Shown: in pieces, positions 60,658 through 64,000 of the stretch
Numbering within the stretch: position 1 is the stretch's first letter
Layout of the letters: every line of letters begins with the position of its first letter
Source: CAZZKE01 sp964655005
Lineage (GTDB): Bacteria; Pseudomonadota; Alphaproteobacteria; Rhodospirillales; JABHCV01
DNA: 64,000 nucleotides
Reading direction: 5' to 3'
NCBI GenBank assembly: GCA_964655005.1
Contig: CAZZKE010000001.1
Span: forward strand, 50,391 to 114,390
The notes under the pieces: generated by a model
What the model saw: the letters and a program-made list of their open reading frames with translations, nothing else
What the model was told of the DNA's origin: nothing
Databases searched by the model: none
Translations under genes and position numbers: made by a program

Positions 60658-61686
60658 ATGTTAAGTTTGATAAGGGCCGCACAAGGCGTGCTGTTGGCAA
60701 TGGTGCTGGTATTCGCCAGTTCCTATCCAGGCTATGCGAAGGAGACTTACAAGCTCAGCACCCTTGCACCGGGAAGTTCGTCATACATCGTCGGGACGAG
60801 TTTCGCGAGGGTCATCATGAAGTATCTACCCGACGCCGATATCCGCATCAACTCGACCGGGACAGGCACTCAACAGACGCTGAACATGGCGCGCGGCAAA
60901 TCTGATTTCGCTCATTTTGGCGGGCCATCCTACTACTGGATGTCGACCCAGACCGGACCCTATCGGAAGGTTGCCGACGCCAAGGAATTGGTTAAGGGCT
61001 TGCGCAACCTTTTCAGTTTCCCCCTTGGCGCCTACACCATGGTTACATATGCCGACAGCGGTATTAAGTCGCTTAAAGACATCAAGGGCAAAAGAGTTTT
61101 CCTCGGCCCACCGGGCGGCGGCGCGACCAGGGTTATTACCGCAATGGTCACCGATTCCACGGGATTCACCCCAGGCAAGGATTTCAAGACGGTCAAGATG
61201 GGATGGGGGGCAGCGCGTCAGTCGTTCCAGGATCATAACATTGACCTCTGGATCAGTCCGGCGAATAATCCTGATGCAAAGATCAAAGAAATTTCTCTTT
61301 CCAACAAGATCCGGATTCTGTCGCTGGACCCAGCCGATTTTAATAAACCTAATATCAAAAAGGCACTGAAAATCCCTGGCCGAACGATTGTCGATATTCC
61401 ACCCGACGTTTATGGAAAAAACCAGGTCAACACGACGTCGGCCAAAACGCTGGGAACCTGGCTTGGATTCGGAACACGAAAAGAAATGCCCGATGACGTG
61501 GTCTACAATTTCATAAAAACGTTCTGGGAACATATCGACGAAGTGCACAGTCAGGCGGCGTGGTTAAGCAGCTTGCGCCTGGAAACAGCCATTAAAGAAA
61601 TGGATGGGCCGCTGCACCCTGGTGCAATAAAGTACTATCGGGAGGTCGGCCTGAGCATCCCCGACAGACTAATTCCGAAGGACTGA
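60658..61686 (+). CDS. TAXI-family TRAP solute-binding protein
   Basis: 342 residues with a Sec signal peptide (cleavage near GYAKE, about 23). The TAXI family pattern is STLAPGSSSYIVGTSFARVI, INSTGTGTQQTLNMARGKSD, FGGPSYYWM, RVFLGPPGGGATRVITAMV and a C-terminal LHPGAIKYYREVGL. It delivers the ligand to the fused permease encoded 34 bp upstream. AAAGGAGGAAA is a strong ribosome site. TAXI proteins in bacteria bind glutamate or other carboxylates; the ligand here is unknown. Confidence 0.93.
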   Translation: MLSLIRAAQGVLLAMVLVFASSYPGYAKETYKLSTLAPGSSSYIVGTSFARVIMKYLPDADIRINSTGTGTQQTLNMARGKSDFAHFGGPSYYWMSTQTGPYRKVADAKELVKGLRNLFSFPLGAYTMVTYADSGIKSLKDIKGKRVFLGPPGGGATRVITAMVTDSTGFTPGKDFKTVKMGWGAARQSFQDHNIDLWISPANNPDAKIKEISLSNKIRILSLDPADFNKPNIKKALKIPGRTIVDIPPDVYGKNQVNTTSAKTLGTWLGFGTRKEMPDDVVYNFIKTFWEHIDEVHSQAAWLSSLRLETAIKEMDGPLHPGAIKYYREVGLSIPDRLIPKD

Positions 61687-61778
61687 GATTAGTCGAAGGA
61701 CAAGCGGATTGATACCCACAGCTACCTGTCCTTAAGTAATGCTAGGTAGCCCCAACATAATGAAATCGATCAAATCAT

Positions 61779-61808
61779 CTGCCATCAAACGAATCTGTTT
61801 GATGGCAG
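61779..61808. repeat. Perfect 12-bp inverted repeat ahead of the molybdoenzyme gene
   Basis: CTGCCATCAAAC (61779-61790) and GTTTGATGGCAG (61797-61808) around GAATCT, ending 27 bases before the ATG of the molybdopterin oxidoreductase. There is no T tract. It could be an operator, an RNA-processing hairpin or an attenuator that sets the ratio of binding protein to enzyme. Confidence 0.7.
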
Positions 61809-61835
61809 AATGATCTAGAAGGAGGCGATAAGAAC

Positions 61836-63956
61836 ATGTGCTCACAACGGGTGGCCTATAGCTATTGCGATATGTGTAACCAGGTACCCAAGTGTGGCAT
61901 GAAGCTGCACGTGGATGGAGAACGCATCGTCAGCATCGAGGATCGAGAGAACTACCCGGCTGGGCCACTGTGCATCAAGGGTCTCGCAACACTTGAAGAG
62001 TTGTACCACCCTGATCGCCTGCTCTATCCGCTACAGCGTACGACTCCGAAAGGAAGCCCGGATGCAGGCTGGAAAAGAATTTCCTGGGAGGAGGCTTACA
62101 AAAATATTGCCAGCAAGCTGAACGAGGTCAAAGCAAAATACGGCCCCGAGAAGGTAGCCTTTTTTGTCGGCGATCCCAAAGAACCACGACCGGCGGTTCA
62201 ACGCCTGGCTTATACCTTCGGCTCTCCGAATTTCGGAACCGAGAGTTCTCTCTGTTCTCGAGCCACCGTAATGGCTTCTCAACTGACCTTTGGGCTGGCC
62301 ACCGGTGGCGGGCGCCCGACCGAAGACACGGGGACCTGTATGATCTGGACCAGAAACCTGGCCAACACGGCACCCTTTGAGATGGAGCGTCTCAAGAAGG
62401 CCAAAGAAAAAGGGCTGAAGTTCGTGGTCATCGACCCCCGGCCCACCGCCACCGTGCAGCAGGTCGCTGATGTTCATTTGCAACTCAGGCCCGGAACCGA
62501 CGGTGCCCTGGCTTTGGGATTGATCCATTTGATGATCAAGGAGAATTTGTTCGACAGCGACTTTGTTTCGCAATGGACATCCGGATTCGATGAACTGGCG
62601 AAATATGCCGAGGAATTTCCGCTTGATGAAGTCGAGCGGATCACGCTGGTTCCGAGGAAACGACTCGAAGAGGCCGTCAGGCTACTTGCATCATGCCGAC
62701 CGGTAACCTGGATCGGCAGCTCATCGGCAACGGTCCATTCGTCCAATGGCCTGCAAAACCACCGGGCAATCCTTTGCCTGCTGGCCCTTATTGGCGACTT
62801 TGATGTGCCGGGGGGATTGACCATCCCGACCAATCCCTTACCCATAAACATGTTCGGCGGCACCGTAGATTTCACCCGAGAACGTGATCTGTGGCCCGAG
62901 CTGCAAAAGAAACGGATCGACAAGGAACGTTTTCCGGTCTGGACTCTCTTCAACACAGAAATTCAGATGAACATGCTTCCCGAGTACGTCCAGGAAGGGC
63001 AGATCAAGGCCATGGTCATGTTTGGCGCCAATGCCATGATGTGGCCGCAGAGCGGACTTTATCAAGAAGCGATCGGGAACCTCGAATTTTCCGTTGCGGC
63101 CGACTATTTCCTGCGGCCCTGGACTCACAATTATGTCGATATGGTGTTGCCGGCGGCCATGGCTCCCGAAAGAATGAGCCCGGTTGCCATTTTTGGACGC
63201 AAGATTTTCCTTCGCGATCCCGTCGTTTCGCCGGCGGGTGAGGCCAAGCCAGACTGGGTCATCGCCCTGGAAATGGGAACCCATCTTGGGTATGGCAAAG
63301 AATGCTGGGACGGCGACGAGTCTCAGGCCCTTGATTCTATCCTGAGCTCGGTGGATTTAACGGTAGAAGGCTTACGGAAGGAAGGAGCGAACGGCGTGGT
63401 CGTTCCGGCCTCCGGTCCGGATCAGTCCCGGAAATACGAGAAAGGCCTGCTACGTGCAGACGGAAAACCCGGCTTCAATACACCCAGCGGTAAGATTGAG
63501 TTTCTATCGCAAGTATTGGAACAGCACGGTCTTGACCCGCTTCCTCGCTACAAGGAACCGGTGGAAAGTCCAATAAGCACCCCGGAACTGGCGAAGGAAT
63601 TTCCCCTGGTTCTCAACACGGGCTCCAGAGTTCTTATGTTTACCCACAGTAAGTTACGGGAGATTCCCTCGCTTCGTAAACTGATGCCTTACGCCACGGT
63701 GAATATCCATCCCCAGGAAGCAGAGGTGCAGGGCATCAGCCAGGACGATGATGTTGAACTGGAAACCCCACACGGACGCATTCAGTTGAAAGCGAATATT
63801 ACCGAGCAAGTACTTCCCGGTGTCGTGGATGTCTCACACGGGTGGGCGGACGCCAACGTAAATGAGGTGGTGGCTCGATACTTTGACCCGATCTCGGGCT
63901 TTCCCGCTTTTAGGGAAGGGCTATGTCGAGTGAGGAGAGTCGGCGTGCAAACCTGA
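61836..63956 (+). CDS. Cytoplasmic molybdopterin (Mo/W-bisPGD) oxidoreductase
   Basis: 706 residues, catalytic subunit of the DMSO-reductase superfamily. An N-terminal 4Fe-4S motif has Cys 11, 14, 20 and 46 (YCDMCNQVPKC ... GPLCIKG). Domain II-III strings include GTESSLCSRATVMA, where a Cys or Ser is the probable metal ligand, and VVIDPRPTATVQQVADVHLQ; domain IV ends with the cofactor-binding NTGSRVLMFTHSKLR and SHGWADANVNEVV. There is no Tat signal, so it works in the cytoplasm. Resembles oxidoreductases of anaerobes rather than periplasmic reductases. AGGAGG precedes the ATG. No small Fe-S or membrane subunit follows within the window. The substrate is not predictable. Confidence 0.92.
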   Translation: MCSQRVAYSYCDMCNQVPKCGMKLHVDGERIVSIEDRENYPAGPLCIKGLATLEELYHPDRLLYPLQRTTPKGSPDAGWKRISWEEAYKNIASKLNEVKAKYGPEKVAFFVGDPKEPRPAVQRLAYTFGSPNFGTESSLCSRATVMASQLTFGLATGGGRPTEDTGTCMIWTRNLANTAPFEMERLKKAKEKGLKFVVIDPRPTATVQQVADVHLQLRPGTDGALALGLIHLMIKENLFDSDFVSQWTSGFDELAKYAEEFPLDEVERITLVPRKRLEEAVRLLASCRPVTWIGSSSATVHSSNGLQNHRAILCLLALIGDFDVPGGLTIPTNPLPINMFGGTVDFTRERDLWPELQKKRIDKERFPVWTLFNTEIQMNMLPEYVQEGQIKAMVMFGANAMMWPQSGLYQEAIGNLEFSVAADYFLRPWTHNYVDMVLPAAMAPERMSPVAIFGRKIFLRDPVVSPAGEAKPDWVIALEMGTHLGYGKECWDGDESQALDSILSSVDLTVEGLRKEGANGVVVPASGPDQSRKYEKGLLRADGKPGFNTPSGKIEFLSQVLEQHGLDPLPRYKEPVESPISTPELAKEFPLVLNTGSRVLMFTHSKLREIPSLRKLMPYATVNIHPQEAEVQGISQDDDVELETPHGRIQLKANITEQVLPGVVDVSHGWADANVNEVVARYFDPISGFPAFREGLCRVRRVGVQT

Positions 63957-64000
63957 GCCAACGCCCAGTCTCTTGACGAGCCTCGTTGCCAATCACTTTC

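Noticed and set aside
1..64000. CRISPR arrays, tRNA and rRNA genes, riboswitches
   Set aside because: No regularly spaced repeats, cloverleaf-type sequences or conserved riboswitch cores were seen by eye on either strand. A covariance-model search would be needed to exclude small RNAs.

Overview
The window reads as a chromosomal piece of an alphaproteobacterium, most likely from the Rhodospirillales/Rhodospirillaceae and probably a marine or aquatic heterotroph. The evidence is the three-subunit proton-translocating transhydrogenase (pntAA-pntAB-pntB), the homodimer-type isocitrate dehydrogenase, the FlaF flagellin regulator, a ribbon-helix-helix protein of the alphaproteobacterial type, high GC with GC-rich third positions (which create many long antisense shadow ORFs), and the methylated-amine and DMSP-type catabolic genes. 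A run of 100 N flanked by two identical 55-bp copies shows that it is a scaffolded short-read draft, possibly a metagenome bin.

Layout: (1) 0-11.3 kb is housekeeping (LOG-family protein, icd, rpmB, a c-di-GMP protein, pnt operon, M24 peptidase) interrupted at 4.8-6.9 kb by a type II restriction-modification pair made of a NotI-like nuclease and a C5-cytosine methylase. (2) 11.4-12.7 kb is a small mobile scar: an organomercurial lyase (MerB) gene between two decayed IS110-type transposase fragments. (3) 12.7-16.8 kb holds cysteine-cluster and SEC-C proteins, a flippase-like membrane protein, a HigBA toxin-antitoxin pair broken by the assembly gap, and a ribbon-helix-helix protein. (4) 16.9-21.8 kb is a tight 13-gene sulfur-relay operon: split YeeE/YedE transporter, TusA-like carrier, three tiny single-span membrane proteins, a rhodanese-like protein without the catalytic Cys, three DsrE/DsrH-like small proteins, a secreted tandem rhodanese and a c-type cytochrome. 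This is the best candidate for a poorly described system. (5) 21.9-25.6 kb is flagellin, FlaF and a SPINDLY-type glycosyltransferase, probably the flagellin glycosyltransferase. (6) 25.7-28.4 kb is a DHC/SHP/cytochrome b561 redox module followed by a membrane-anchored LuxR regulator.

(7) 28.5-48.6 kb is centred on one-carbon and methylated-amine metabolism: a DedA-PAP2 fusion, the sarcosine oxidase operon soxBDAG, a dipeptide-type ABC importer with a Tat-exported binding protein, and convergent to it mttB (no amber codon), a dimethylglycine/sarcosine dehydrogenase and a DddP-like M24 enzyme. Together these could import a betaine-type compound and strip its methyl groups through dimethylglycine and sarcosine to glycine. 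(8) 48.6-55.0 kb is a signalling island: an OmpR-type regulator, a 1202-residue multi-PAS hybrid kinase, a REC-EAL phosphodiesterase and a lone receiver. A shared TTACA-N5-TTACA direct repeat lies upstream of two of its transcription units. (9) 55.4-64 kb is a metal-enzyme locus: an AOR-family (probably tungsten) oxidoreductase, an OsmC protein and GntR regulator pair, and a divergent TRAP-TAXI importer plus a cytoplasmic molybdopterin oxidoreductase. Its substrate is unknown.

No rRNA, tRNA, CRISPR array or intact insertion sequence was recognised.
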